Source: Ascaris suum (Eukaryota; Nematoda; Chromadorea; Rhabditida; Ascarididae). From it: 64,000 nt of DNA. The stretch is taken from positions 4,644,001-4,708,000 of the forward strand of contig CM024183.1 in assembly GCA_013433145.1 (NCBI GenBank), written 5' to 3'. The position numbers and the translations under genes were made by a program. The notes under the pieces are model-generated. The model did no database searches. It was given only the letters and a program-made list of their open reading frames with translations, and was not told the DNA's origin. Numbering within the stretch: the stretch's first letter is position 1; each line of letters starts with the position of its first letter. Shown here piece by piece: positions 11,505 through 26,500 of the stretch.

Positions 11505-14500
11505 GTAAGATTTCTTGCACTAACAACTTCCTGGAAGTATTATAACAACCTTGCAGGTAATCTTAACAGTGATGTGAGATGCAGCAGTTTAGTTTCTTTC
11601 AGTATCAACCACAACGTTAATCTTTTTTGATTGCTCATTGGTGTAGTTGAGGGAACTTTTTAGTTAGGTCGTGGTCATTTGAGATAATTATAGCGTTTAG
11701 TTTGTCGGTGATACACACTACTGCTGAGTTAACAATTGAATTGACCAGCACACTTCCACGATTCACCGTCAAAACGGCTCAAATATGACGGTACTAGGGC
11801 CTTCGGGCTTTTGTAATGCATTATATGAACATTGTAATGTCTATTGAGACTTTTGGAATCCATTCAGCTGACCAACCGGCTTTGCAAGTTTGTTGTGGAA
11901 ATTAGGATTCGCGGAAATGATGCTCTCATATTTGAGCGGATCCGATCGCCTGTATAGATTTTCCACAAGTGACTCGTTATGCGTGTAGATTTCTGTGGAC
12001 TTTCAAGAATCTCTGGCTTCAGATTTTCCCAATTAGCATGACCTGTTGTACAGATAGAGTACATTATATGGACCAAATTTTATAATTCTTCGATGAGTTG
12101 AAGCTTTCAAGTCGCTAAACAACACATAATTATGGATGGGCCGTTGCTGAAATATTCTTCGCGAAACAAATTACGAAAACAAACAGAGATGTGATGATCA
12201 GAGGTGCTGTTCAGTATTGAAAAAGAATGTATTTTGCGCAGTGAACGTTTTATTATGAGTGATCGGATAGCGTTTATCATTGTGAATGGAACACTATGTG
12301 AGGTCGTAATTCTTTTTCCTTCTCGTTGTCAGTTTTTAGAGCGATTGGTTCACGGCTTTATGGAATTATGAAGGGACACGCCTGTTATCGGAATTGCTAG
12401 TGTTGAAATATCCCTCATTGATTTATTTGTAACGAAAGAGTAGGCGTCCTCGTTTATTCTTTTTCATCGAGATTTTTCGTTCAAAAGGATTCAAAAGGAC
12501 TCATTTACTTCCTCGTACCTGCTCAATTATTATCCATAGTCGGCATCCGCGTCACTGCTGAAATTCTTGTATCATCGATCTTTATAAACGCTATCTGATT
12601 ATTTTCTAGTTTCCATAAACGTTCTTTGATAGGTAAAAGGAGAACAGAATAGGATTGTATAAGTGAGTAGGGCTGCATCATCAAGGTCGTGCAATAAAAT
12701 ACTGTGTATTGCAGAGTGTCGCATCGCCTCTGCAATCTATACCAGCACATCTGCAGAAGATGTGCTGTGTTGTGTGGCATCCCACTGATCCACTCTGCTT
12801 TGTCACCACCAGTCTTGATGGATATATCAAGGTTTGATTTTCGGCGATTGTTCGGTAAAGCAGTTGTTGATACTAAACGTTGGCTATCGAGGCCATTGGC
12901 TGGAGCTAGAAACGGAGCGGGAATTGCTTTTGTTAGCCTCAGCTGTGAGCACAGAGGTTTTCGATGGGGCCCTTCCAGTAAAGGGGAAAATTTGATGACA
13001 GTACTAGATTCATCGATTTAAATTTTGGAATTGAGGCTTTTCACGTCTTCATAGTTTCGAAAATGATCACAGAAACGGCGAAATGCCGCCATTTTAGAGA
13101 ATTTAGAGGCTATCTCAGGAATCCCAACCCTATTTTCACCTCTAACCAGAGTATCGAGATTGCCTTACAGGTTTTTTAACGTTGGAAAATAGTATCGTTT
13201 TAAGTAGTGAATCGCCGGGTCATCTAACTGAGAGGTGGTTTGCCACTATTCTCACTAAGCCGGAGTGGAAGAGACAGTTGTGGCCTTTCCAGTATTAAGC
13301 ATAGCGGTACCTGATATCGATGCATGTATTCGGCTTGCGATGAAGCTTCAAGATTGGGTTAACGCGCAAATTTAAGTGGGGTCAGGTTCTCTTCGTCGTT
13401 TAATAATGAGGGTTGTTATGAAGGGTTTCGGAGTGAAGGGATAGGAACTGAAATTTATGAAGCGTAAGCACGAGCAGTTTGCATTATTCGGATAATTTGA
13501 TGCCTTGAAGTGATGTGAACGTAGAGATTATGCACAGCTATGTTGAGAATTTCGGTGATGGACCTTGAAGAGACATAAGAAATCGTGAACGGGCATGTTA
13601 CTGCAATCTGAAATCGCCTATTTGGAGAACCACAGGGAAAACTGCGACAATATCTAATGCCTGCTTCACATCGTTACCAATTACTGCTACGGGATTCCCT
13701 ATTTGAGTTGAAATCGGCATTTCCGGATGAAAAGTTATCATTGTTATGCTGATCTTAGTCATAGTGGGGATCGGTCTGAAATGGCACTCCTCAAAAAGAG
13801 TTCAAGCTTGATATTTTCAAATAAACATTCTCGTCGGGAACTTATTTTGGATAATTAGATTACCCTCGGGAAAAATGTAATCTTCTTGTTTACTGCACAT
13901 CTTCCTTGATGAAATAATCGTATTATTCTAATGTATTTCTAGTTTTGTTGTTATGAATGTGAAAGGTGAATGGGCAATGAATTCATTTCGTTTAGATGTG
14001 GAATTTTGCTGATCTAACGAAACCGCGTTACTCAATTGGTATGCTACCTGCACCTGTTTGGAAACTCAAATTTTCGGTAAGATCGCCTTATCAACGTATT
14101 GATAAATTTTGCGAGAGAGTGTGTGTGATTGAATGGCAAAGCGTTTATTTATGCCACTATAAGGATATCTAATTGAGTGTCCTCTCATCTTCCGTATTTC
14201 AATAATCATCCTTTGAGAGATTTGCATAAATCACCGCCAGTTAGCCTGTGGAGCAGCATATGTAGTTGAGACTGCATTTCCTTCGAACTTGCCTTTTGCT
14301 TTAATAGTATCAATTGTAGGTTTATTGTTTAGCAATTGAAAGGCGCATATCGAGCCATATGTGAATAATCGTTGACGATGACTACGCATGGGATAACTCT
14401 CTTCCCATCTTCATTCTCAATTATTTCCCTGAACTTGAATAGTGAAAAAAAAGCATTGAATGTTCCACTAAAGTTGCATGCAACGAGTTCATATTTCTGT

Positions 14501-17500
14501 AGCATTCCACTAAAAGCCAACAAAGTGAAGGTGAGGGGACCATCCAGATGATGAAGACCTTTATAGGTGAAATACAAAATATAAGGGAAACTTTTTTTGA
14601 GGCGAATGCAGTTTGCTGAAATTTTTGAAGACAAAACATATGGAGCATTGCTATAAATTTTGAGGATAACGTGCCATTTATAGCATCAACCGAGCAACAT
14701 ATGCCACTAGAAGCATTATAGGTGTCTCTCCTTCATTGTTGAGGATTTCATAAATGCATCCTTTAAAGTATAGTGGAGGACGCTCAAAAATTTACGCATC
14801 TTTAGTTCATCGTACCCGTGTCGCGTAACAGTGGAGAAGTAAATGAGTTGTAAGTATAATGAGATCGAGTGGATGCAGACCACACATTTTGGTTATTGCG
14901 GTTTATTGAGCCCGTAGTGGGAAGCGGAATGCGAGGAACACAGCAACTCAGCGGGAATATCTCGACTAATCGACGCATCCCACTCGACAACTAATCTTGC
15001 AGCTTCTAGCGAGCGTCAGTGACGTTGAATTAAGATTTCGGTAGCTCTCTTTCAGTAGTCGGAGGCAAGCGAGTGCTGATAGTCACTTCTGAAAGCAGAA
15101 GGCCATCACTGGGTAGTAACGGGCATATCCAACAATCGAGGGCGGTAATGCGGGTAGTATTGGTAGCCAATTTTGGCAGCATTCATGAAGTGCTTGTCTA
15201 GAATTTTAGTTACAGCAATAAATAAAAGATACTTTCTCTTTTCCCCGAAACCGGATGCGAACATCTTTTAGCAGTTGCCTGTAAGCAGCGAGCATTCAGG
15301 CCCAAAAAAACATTCGTTGAGCAACGGATGAAAACAGTAAGGGCAAATGCAGTGCTAACTTGCTGTCAACGGTTTCAGTTTGTTGGATGTGGTCTCATTT
15401 TGCAATTGTTGTTGGCAAATGAATTTATCGCTCTCACATATTGCAGTTTGATGGTGAGGAATTCGCATCGATTCGATTACCGCAAAATGGAGTTCAGACA
15501 TCGAAAAATACGCTTAACGTTTGGAGGAGTGGTGAACTCGATAATGCACAGGCAATGAAGGCATGTTTTTGTATTGTTTTGCTTTTTTTTGTTAATTATA
15601 GGATGAATGGGCGGGAATTGTGTGGTATGTGATGGGAAGCAAAGCGATGAGAAGAGAGGTCATCATATGAACTCAATGAAAGAAAAGAAGGGAACGGGTT
15701 GGTCTCGATTTTCTTGCGAGATATGCAAAGGAGATAATATTTAGGAAGGTATCGATGAGTGGCGGCGAGTTTATTAGCTTGATAATGCTCGTAGGTGATA
15801 TAAATGCGATGTTGTTTGAACTGATTTCGTGATAATTGCGAGCAGATAATTCACCAAAAAGAAATAAGGGAGCTCATTATAAAAAAAAATAATAATTGAT
15901 AAGATGGAAATAATATTATATTTATTGTTTTTTCTTTGATTCAATGGCGTATATTTTTCGTTGATAATCTGCCCGTTTCATCGTTAAGAATAAAGTCTAA
16001 AAATGTAAAGCTTAGAAAATACGAAGTTACAAAATGGTGGAATTTTTGAAGGAATTTCTTCACCGTGAAAAATTATCACATCAGATTTATGATATTATTT
16101 TAGTTAGTTTTTTAGGTATTTTCCTTGAAAATTCTCCTTTTCTTTCTCTTGTAGAAAAAATATCGCTGTCATATTGTGAGTTTTTTTTTCTCTTTGGATT
16201 TCATTTCTTATTGGGGGATGCATGCTTTGCACAACGTTTCCTTTGTTTCGCTTATTGTCTCATTTTATTTAATTTTCTTAATTCAATCGGTAATCCTCTT
16301 CCTTATAGTGAATACTAAAGTTCATTATAGTGATATTGATGTTGTGTTATAGTTAGGAATCTCTCGCTTTTTCCCTTCCTGCATTATCACAGTCAACGCC
16401 ATCCCCCTCTCCGTCTATCTCACGTTCTCCAGGTTTTTGCAGAAGGATTTCTGGCTTATCCTAAATATCTGCCCATTTTTTCTTTCTGTCTTTGTCGTTC
16501 TGAGCACTGCTGATATTTCCTTCCAAAATCACTTTCGATTAGTCTTTCAGAAAACAATGACCGAAATCTTATCCCCCAATGTTCTTTGCCTTGTGACAGT
16601 TGTAGTGGTCATCGATCAGATTTTCTCAACGTCGGTACCTTTTGTTTCACCTGATAGCCGTATTTTACGGTTGAAGCGGTAATCTGTGCCAATACCCCCA
16701 GAAAAGAAATTAGAAATTAGTAAGTGATAGGTTGATTGTTTAGTGCGATAACGCGAGACATTTTATAGTATTTTATTGATCTTAGCAAAGGGATGGTGCA
16801 GTATACTTGGTATTAACCAAGTAACTAAGGCTTCTCGGAAGTGGACGTCAGGAGAGCATAGGAGAACAGAGACTGCGAGGAATGTGAATGGCGCCATGGG
16901 ATCAATGAGTGTGTCTCTATACCTGTATTCGTGTTTTCCATTGTTTACGCAGTAATATGCCCATTTTCCCTTATATTATTGATCAGTTCTGTTAGAGGAG
17001 AGAGTGATATGCGGCTTTGCCACGAAATTGCTGCTGAGCTTGACTTATCTTTCTCAATTTCCGTTTTATCTTGCAAGTTGTCGTATATATTCCGGACCTT
17101 CCTACCGCAGAAGTCGCATAGGTGGTTAAGCTTTTTGATAACACAACGGAATGGTCCACCTTGCTGTATAAATATCGGTTTATTCCGGCGCTCTGCAGCT
17201 GAAGCTTCTTTATCCACAAACACTCGGCTCAAGCTTCCTCAGCTAGCCATCTATCTCCGCAGCATAAGTAGGAGTTTTTGTCTTAGCTGGCAGCTCTGGG
17301 AATTCATTGTTTCGGCATTAAGCCATCGTTTGATTTCCCAACGAGTTTTTCTGAAGGTCAAACTCCGGTTTCTTTTGTGAAGTCACTTTGTTTTTTTCGT
17401 TTTGGGCGCCACATATTCGACTGCAGCCTCCGTTCATATAGCGCAGTTTCACCCGCAATGTCTTTGGAGTGGTCACAAACGAAGTTCATTTCAACTGTCG

Positions 17501-20500
17501 ATCACCTTCCAGGTTTTGCAGCTCCCTCCATGATCTCTCTCTAGACATTTTGGCGTGAGCGTCTTTCCCCTCTTATTGTCTTTCTTCTCTTTTTTGATAG
17601 ATGCTTGCTTTTTCCGGTGATATTCTTGCTTTCTGTTATTGCGCTGTCTCACTCGAGGGATTATAGGATAGAGCAAGCTCATATATGAATCGGGATACAG
17701 TCAGCTAAAGAGAAAGTTTGAAGAGTGCTAGGTACTGGGCGTTTGCTTTTTTTTGGAAATGTCGTCGAGTTGTGGGTCTGGATTCTGGGAAGGTGGCACG
17801 TTTTGTCCATGACAAAAGAGTCGTGTTGTTGGACATTGTTTGGGACTTATCGACTTGGCGGTGCTTTACTGTTGTTTTGTTTATGATAAGGGGTTGCTTT
17901 CAAGGCCATGGGCATAGCTAGTAAGAAAAACTGCTTTTCTCGCTAGGATTCGAGCTCACAATATTTGGCTTTCTTAGTGATCCCCATTGGCTCGTTCATT
18001 CATTCAGATCTTTGGAAGGTTTTCGAGGGAAGTCATCATGCAAAATTTGATCCAAGAGTATAAGCCTTCTAATATCGAAAGTTACAGCGCTCACTTACTG
18101 ATCGGGCATTAGTGTAGCTTTGAGGCGCTATGCAATTTGGTTCGGATTGTGTATTCTTGACCATCAATTGAAAAAAGCTGAAGTTGTGAGTTCGGATTCT
18201 TCCTCAATTGGCAGTCATTTTTATTGCTGACTATTTTGGATTGCAGTGTGATGACGATGTCATTCTCGATGTTTGTTGGCAGAAATCGCAATCAAGAAGA
18301 CGTTCCTTCAAATATTTATATTCAGTATCTAGATCGGGCAAGCTTAGACGCTATCCGCTTTCGCCATACGAAGTTGCAGTACGTTAGTTGGATTTTTGCA
18401 TTTTTCGAGGATTCTTTTTGATTCATTTGAATGTTATCAATTGCAACTGAGGACAACATTCCTTACGATGACATAAATGCTCAATTATCATTAAATCATT
18501 AACGTTCCGATCAGTACTCAAAACTAAACGTTTGTGCAACAGATTCCGCTTTAAACGCTCGAAGATTGCAATTTCACTGAACGGAAAGTTCGCATTGACT
18601 GACGTTTTTGCAAAAAAATGAAAAAAAAATGCAATTTAAATAACGGAATATTTTTATGGGGAGGAGGGTAAATGCTAGGAACAATGAGTGTTGAGATGTT
18701 GGTAATTACAAATGCTTAGCACACTGTTTTATCACTTTATCACTTGTCTGCAATCAGAATATGAGTTATGGTGATCATTAGTCTTGATACAGTAGATGCC
18801 TTTTAAAGTAGACGTTGTGGGCGTGAAGATTTCCAGAAATAATGACAAAAATAGCCGTTATTTGATCCACACTTATGCAGCCGACGAGATTACGGCTTTT
18901 GGCTTACGATGGCTTGCACTGGGGAGGGGAGAGGGGGGTGTGGTTTTCGTTGATGAAACGGCTGCCAACCGTTCGCCATAGTTTGTCCTTTTGCACTGGC
19001 GAGTTCGCTGCTTCGGTTGGATTTACCCTTGATTTCAACGCATCTGAGTGAATGAGCATATGTGCTGTTTAGTGTAACTCGACAGTCGACATAACAACGC
19101 CAATACCCGTCGATTCGACCGAGTGGGATGGTGAGCGAGCACAAGCAACGTCTTTTCATATTGATGTAGACGTGGCGGATGACCGCACCCCGCACAGATC
19201 AACGCCAGCAAATGTTGCTCGCAGCGTCTGTCCGTACCTGGGGAAAGATATGACGCGTTTTGCTGTCCATAGAGGTTGTTTTAATGAATTTATTTATATG
19301 TGGAAGTGTTCAGAATTTGAAATGCTCCAATTGTTAAATAGATGAGGTTTTATTCATTCTGTATTGTTTAAATTACACGGCATTTAAATAGGTTTCCACT
19401 GCTTCCGTTATTCACCACTAGCGAAGACCATTGGTTGAAGGAAAACCTTTCAATAGGTTTGTGCGAATGATGCGGTCGATGAAACAGTCATCACGCACTC
19501 GCCAGTTGTTTCTTCAGTGGAAAACCCCCAGATAGCAGATCCTTTTTGCTGTGAATTCACCTTGAGAATAATGAATGAGCACTCATGCGGCTAATATAAG
19601 GTAAACGATTATCTCGACCTTTCTTTCAACTAAGCGAGCCGAGTGGTCGGTTTGACTTTCATGTTTGCGTAGGTGTGAAGATTGGGATGCGATTTTTTTG
19701 TCTGCAGAAACGTTTGAATAACAGTCTGGCTGTTTTTCATTGAAGAATGTGTTAGAAAATATACTGCGTTCTTTTCTGCCAGGAAAGAGTAAGACACACG
19801 TCTCGTCTTTATATGCAAAAGCCATAGCGTTCCTAGGGGCTTTATTCAAAGCCAGGGTGAGGTGGAATATTTCATATGAATTCACACTCGGGACTTCCAT
19901 ATCCATATCCTGCATGGGTGTTCAGTCATGTTTTTCATATATTCGATTGTTTTATCGGTAATGTTGATATTCTGCAAATAGCTCTTAATTATTCATCACT
20001 CAATATAACTGTTTTGTTCCTCACCGAGTAAAGAACTAGAATGAGCTCTTATTTTTTAATTATGTGGTAAGGTACAATAAGCGGAATGTTTGTAATAAAA
20101 ATATGATTCAATTATGCACTCCCCCATTATGAGGTGAAGCTGAAATACGATTACTAGCACAACAACTATGCCTGAAAATTAAATAATTTCTTCTTGAAAG
20201 CCGTTACCGAAATCTGTTTTTTTTCCTTCTCTTTATTTTTTTATATTCCGCTTGTTTTTTAAGAGGCGTTGAACGTTATGCATGTTATTGTAAATTTCGG
20301 TTGGCGAGCCTTGTTTTTTTTTGGCAATATGCCCAATTATTGGAATAGCGAAAGAGGATTTGTGCTCCTCCTATTGGGAAGGTCGTTTTCACTATGAATA
20401 CCTTCCAGGTGCGGATCAGTCAGTAATTTGGGGATGGATCGCTAGAGTGGTATATTAAAGGGTTAGAGAGAAGAGGGAGAGAGAAATCGAAGGATAAAAG

Positions 20501-23500
20501 GTTCCTCTTACAGGTACTCAGATTTTCTTCGTTACAAATGCAGATATGTACCACGGTGCTGTTTTAATTACGAGCTTTATTTGCAGTGAATGAGGGGAAC
20601 GTGGAACAGAAATTAGATGCCAGAACTAATTCGCATCGAGTGATGGAATTGCGTCGATCGGATGCTGAAGCGCCACTACCAGGCTTCTCTTCGCCGATTC
20701 CTCCAGCCGCCGAGTGGAGAGTGTGGATAAAGGCATCGAGAGTGGAAGGGGGATTGCGCTCAGAGCTTGATGCCCTTCGACATCTGGGAACTCAAGGACT
20801 GTTCACCGATGAGGTACGAAGCATCGGTTGTAACGTTCATGATCGCTTTGAGAAATGGGTCGGGATCAGAGACTTACTTAAGGGTTATTCTTACGCAGAA
20901 CATTTCACTAAGCGAGCATCCACAGCCCTCTTTTTTCGATGGCGAAACCTCAAAGAAGGCTCCGGATCCTCATTTTTGATACCTTGTCATCCGAGAGCAA
21001 CGCTCACACCATCCTCTCCTCTCAGCCCCTTTCGGCTTAAGCGTTTAAAAGCGATGATCGAGTATGAAGAAAGATGTACGACGTTAGGATTTCAACAACG
21101 GATATGGTGGACTTAATATTCATAATGCCTCTTAACTTGTAGTGCAAGAAACATGGCGCAATTCAAGCGCTAAAAGTCGGTTCACTGCGACTGAAATCTT
21201 TTATTACAAGACAACCTTCCTTCGCGGATTGTCGTTCAGTTTTTATTCAAGCCCTCACTCCCTCTCGGAACTCACACGATTTTAATGCATAAGAATTCAA
21301 TGATGGAATAGCCTCTGCATTGTGCAGTGAGTAAAGCGCACATGCAACAAGAAGGATTGCAGATATCAAGAGGAAAGTTAGAAAGGCTTTGCTAATTGAA
21401 AGATTGTAATTGACGTGATGGGAGGCACGAGAGAGCCGATTTAGATTAGTTTTTTTGGTGGAGCAGAAAAAGAATGCATAGAATGTTTGCTTGGCCAGGT
21501 CTGAAATTAGTAGGGGCTCGGTTTATGAATGGGAACTTCAAAGTGTTTTTCTTTGAAATAGAACTGAGGGTTTGCATTTGATGCATTATTTTGGACGTTG
21601 AGTTGGGGGAATGTTTCGTGGAGATAAAACAATCCTAGCGTGACGAAACAAACAAAGCGTCGGTAATGGATCCATCGCATGATCGCCATTGTTGGGGTTC
21701 CGTAGGGCGCAAATTCTCATTGCTCGAATTTATATTCACACCTGTTATGAGCACTCTTAAGGTTGATTTGCTGCATGCAACAGTGGCACTGAGTTACGTG
21801 CATTACGCTTCGAATAAGAAGGTGAAATTTATGATTCGTTTCCGTCCCGCCTACGCAAACGGACAAGTTTGTATTGAAATCGTTGAAGAAGATTCGCCAC
21901 TCAACAAGGAACAAGCGGCTCAGTTGCTTGAGGTTTTTCTTTTATTTCTAAGCGAAAGGGGGGAATCGAAGATTTTCTAAGGCGAAAGGGTAGTGAATAA
22001 CTCAAAGTGTTTGAAAGCTCTTTAAACATTTCTAGATCATCAAATCAGTGCTCCTATTGCTCTTCTCCGCACTGTTTTTCCAAACTACCGTGTCTTTTCA
22101 ATTGAATATCCAATAGAAAAGACTGGACATTTTTTGAATCGTTGGTAAGAACCAAGTCCGAATTAAATTTTAGTGTGCCAAATAACTTCATAGACTTCAA
22201 TTCTCTCGTAGACTTTACGCAATCAACCTTCCATGTCGCTGTGATGCGGAGGTGGGGGTCGATGTGATATCGCTTTCAACCGTCTCATTAGGCCAATAGA
22301 TGAGATATTTTTCTCTGAGAACAGCAACAGTGTTTGCTTTTGTGCAAAGGTAATAACTCTTAAAAGTGTTGACCAACTCTGACTTCTTCTTCTTCTTCTT
22401 TCCCTCCGTCTCTTCTCCTCTTCTACGTCCAAGAGAAAAACTTTTCGCCTGTGACTGCAAATACAACATTGCGGGTTATAATTTGGCCTTCTAAGGTAGG
22501 CGTTGCAGATTGTAACGTATGCCCAATTTCAGTTGCTATTTAAAGAAGCGACCGCATCAGCTGATACTTGCACAACTACTGCACTGGCCTCTGCTCTGAA
22601 GAAACTCCCGGAAATTATCGACTCCATAAAGGTATGAGCTTTAGTTATAAGTGGTGGTATATAATGGGGATGTGCTACACTCTCCCGCCCTTTAATTGGC
22701 TTTATAGGATTGAAGTCTTTAATGTGCATTAACGTGCTAGAGGTCATACGTTTTTTACGAATTGCTGAAGACTGCTGCGCATGCGGAGGGGTGCGGATAG
22801 GTCTTCGCGGGGTCGGAGTGTCTCGTAGATTTATCGTGCTGGCCTCGACGGGGGTTGAAATTTTGCGAAGTTATATGGCCCATCATGGCACAACTATAGC
22901 AGAGCTCGTGATTAAATAGTACAACTTGTGCCATAAATAAGTGTGCTTTTGCTTTGCACAGTGTGTGCACACATCATGTTCTAGGTGTTCTCGCCGAAGT
23001 CGATTGATATACCACGTGCAGGCAATGCGTTCGACTTGAGGGGTGGATGTGCTTCGGCGGAGGCGGGGCGTGTAGCCCCGAGAAGTGTTGACAGTGAAAC
23101 CCCGAAGGCATCGAGTCTGAAACCGTTAGTCACTCGTGTATTATCTTACCTGTTATCGATAGAGGTTGTGCTTGCGAGTTGATCACCTTTGATCATAGAA
23201 CATTGTGCTTGTTTATGAAATTGACTCACCTGTGCAAAACATGGAAAAAGCAAGATTAGAGGGGATGAGGTATAAAAAAGCTGGAGCTGCTTTGGGAATT
23301 GCGCGTTAGGAAGTTAAAATTCTGCAGAAGCTTTCAGATGCTGCAGGCAAATTGATAAGTGCTGAGCAAACTGGCTGGATGTTATTCGCAACATACGCTG
23401 AAGCTGGAGCTGCAGCTGCAGCTGCAGCTGGCGTCAGCGTTTTTGGTGGAAACCGCTTAAAGTTTAGAGGTGAAAAGCAGAGTAACCAAAGTCGTAAGCG

Positions 23501-26500
23501 CGAGGTCATGTGGGTGATTCGAATAGAGCCACCCGAACTGTCTTTGCGTCCACAGATCGCGCGCGGAATGCGTTATCTTGAAGAATGCACAGAAAGTGGT
23601 CGTGATTATAGAAAATAGTGTCGCTGAAGTCGAGAATGCAAAGTTGGAAGGAATGAACTGGGAAGTTTTCAATGAGGAGAGTGTGACCTATACCTCAGTG
23701 TGCATTTACCCCCGTATTTTTGAGAGGGTGCGATTGATGTGTGCTAGCCATAGTCGCCCCTCAGAAATACCTTGGTCATTGCTGCGGAAAAGAGGTTGAT
23801 TCAGGGATTATTCACACCTTCCCCATCCATAGGGACTGAAACCTCTAAAAAATACGGAATCTTGCATCCACACTAGTTTCGGAACTGTTGGGTTTCTCTG
23901 AGGACGCAGCGGTGAATACATATAACTGCAAAACATAAAAGGTTTATGACATGCCAATCTTGTTTGGTTAGGATAGTCCTTAGGTTCAGTGTTCATGTGC
24001 AAGTAGGAATCTGCTTCAAATCAGCTGATATTTTTTGAGTGTTTCCTCGTAACAGCAACAAGTCCGCCTCCCCTCTCCCCCCCCCCCCCCCCAGCTGTGG
24101 AAGGAGTTTATTTGGGCTCCATAGTTCAGAGATGGGGAATACTTGCGATTGCGAAACTCTTTGATATATCACGTGAATCCCATGTCCCACCCTTTCTTTT
24201 CCCCCTTCCATGTTATCTCCTTCCTTGTCGTCCTACCAAGATCAACTGCGAGGAATGCTTAAAGCCTTAGTGAAGTTTCCCAAGATTATTTCTTTTCTCT
24301 TCTGACAACAGCTGCTAAGACTAGCCGTATTGGTTCCCATAGTAAAACAGTAGTAACTTCTCATTCCCTTTCTAAGGCTGCAATTTCATCCCATAGTAAA
24401 ACAACTATGACCGGTTCATTTGGTCATTGGTCTCGCGTTTGAATATCTTGGGTGCTCAATTGACTGCTTAATTTAGATTGACCTCAAGAGAGGTGCAAGT
24501 CTTTTTTTTTTTTCAAATTTATGAAGATAGAAGGAATCAGCATTGGGTATTGCAGAGGTTATTTGTCGCCATCTCAGTTCCGCTCGATGTTCGACAAATG
24601 GGTACCATCACCGAGGACTTGTGGGGCTCGATTCAATGGATCTGGTTTGTCCACTTCTCGTTTGTCATATCCTGAGAGGACTTAGGGAAAACATTTGCCT
24701 GTGCGTAATGAGTTCGAATTTCACGTTCCCTCCTTTTGATGAGGCGATTGCGTTTTACTCCAGCTTTGAATGCGCAGTTTCAGTATTACTTTCTCAACTT
24801 CGAGCTCCGCTTGAGGGAAGATTTTGTGGAGTATTGCTTAGGTGATGATGCAGAGAGCCAAAGATAATTTGAAAGCGGCTAAGAGCGGTCTGTCAGGTCA
24901 AGGAACTCTTATGAGATGCCTAGCTTATCGGAAAGAGCAAAATCCGAGAGGCTTATAGGACATAAGTTGCGGAGGGCGGAGAAAAGCAAACATGCCATGT
25001 GGGTGTCGTTTGTCGAAGCAAGACTGATTGGAACCGTGGCAGGACTTCGACAAGTTAGTCGACACGGTTCAGCGCAGAATGGGCTAGATAGCCAGCTGTT
25101 GAGTGGATAGATAGGAAAGTATGATTGCGAGGGAAAACAGCAATGACAGCAAAATGAAGAAATTCCGCCGCGTTGTGTATATTTTTATAAATAATTCCCA
25201 CTTTCCGAGAAAAGCTTAAGATTTTGCCTCAAAAGCTGTATGTTTTGCAGCAAAACAAATCATCATTGACATGCGCACCTTATATCTCATCAGCTAAGAT
25301 TCCTGATGAAGATTCTCAAGGTTTTGTTCCTGAAATTTGAAAAGATAGAAATATTTGGTCGAATCCTTTCAAAAATATTGCAAAATTTTTGAGATCCTGA
25401 TAGAACGAATAGTATTTCTGTTGCTTGATTTCATACACATGTAACTTCATTCCCTCTTAGGAAACGCTTGAAATCTGACATGATGAAGAATGATCTGTGA
25501 CCTAACGTTCAGATGAAAATGAAGACCGCTCTATGTTCTCGATTTTTAATCAGAATCTGAGGTGTACATTAGCCGGAAATAAATGGTAGCCTCATTTTGT
25601 GGGGGTTTTTCTTCTTGGCCTTTCCTTTCTTCTTTCTGTGTTCTTCCCTCTTCTGCTTGATATTTCTTTTTATGTCCTGAGGTCATTGCAGCCCATCTCA
25701 TTGGACAAGCGATTTTCATGAATTGCTCTTAAGCTACATACCACTGATTGTGTCAGCAAATGGAGGCTTGGATTTCGGAAATATTTTGATGCAATGGTGA
25801 CTCCATGTCAGGTTGAGCCTAGCTAACGGTGTGTCAGTACATACATCACAACAGACCACCGGACAATAGAAATTTAGAAAGCTTCGGTGATGTATCCTTA
25901 TAAGCTTCTTTGGCGCATGAATCCTCGAATATTCGCCATTATTTCTAGGATTTCTTGTTGTTTTTGGGCCGGTTAAATTTTGCCACCGCAAAGAAGTGCC
26001 GAAAACGAAGGAAAAATCGGTGAGGGACGAGTTGAAATTGATTCCTTCCGAAAACATCTTGTTGGATATGAAGAGGAACAAGTCTATCGGGGTTGGTTTC
26101 TCAAGATTTTCTTTATCTCAATGCTTTCTCTTTTTGCGTGAATCATTAGCAATAATTTGGCAAACTTATGGATGTTTGAGAATGGTAGAATAATTAATAA
26201 TTGAGAGGACTGTGTTCATGAATTGCCTCATCGTCTTCATCGTCATATTTATCCCATCGTTTTACTTTCTTATCGGTCAATTTTTCAATTATTAATTTCT
26301 ATCTTATTCATGTTGCATCTACTGCAGTATACTGGAATATGAGTAGAAAATATCAATAATTTATCCAAATGCTCGTAATTGCCGAATTTCTGATCGATTA
26401 GAAGCTGATTGTCCGTTACGTTTGGTTGAATAAATGAGATATGCGCGTTGGATTAAATAACGAGTCATCGGGGAGTAAGGCACAAATCCTTGTGAGTTGA

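Noticed and set aside
23505..23545. GATTCGAAT resembling a tRNA T-loop
   Set aside because: No complementary 5-base stem and no acceptor or anticodon arms around it.
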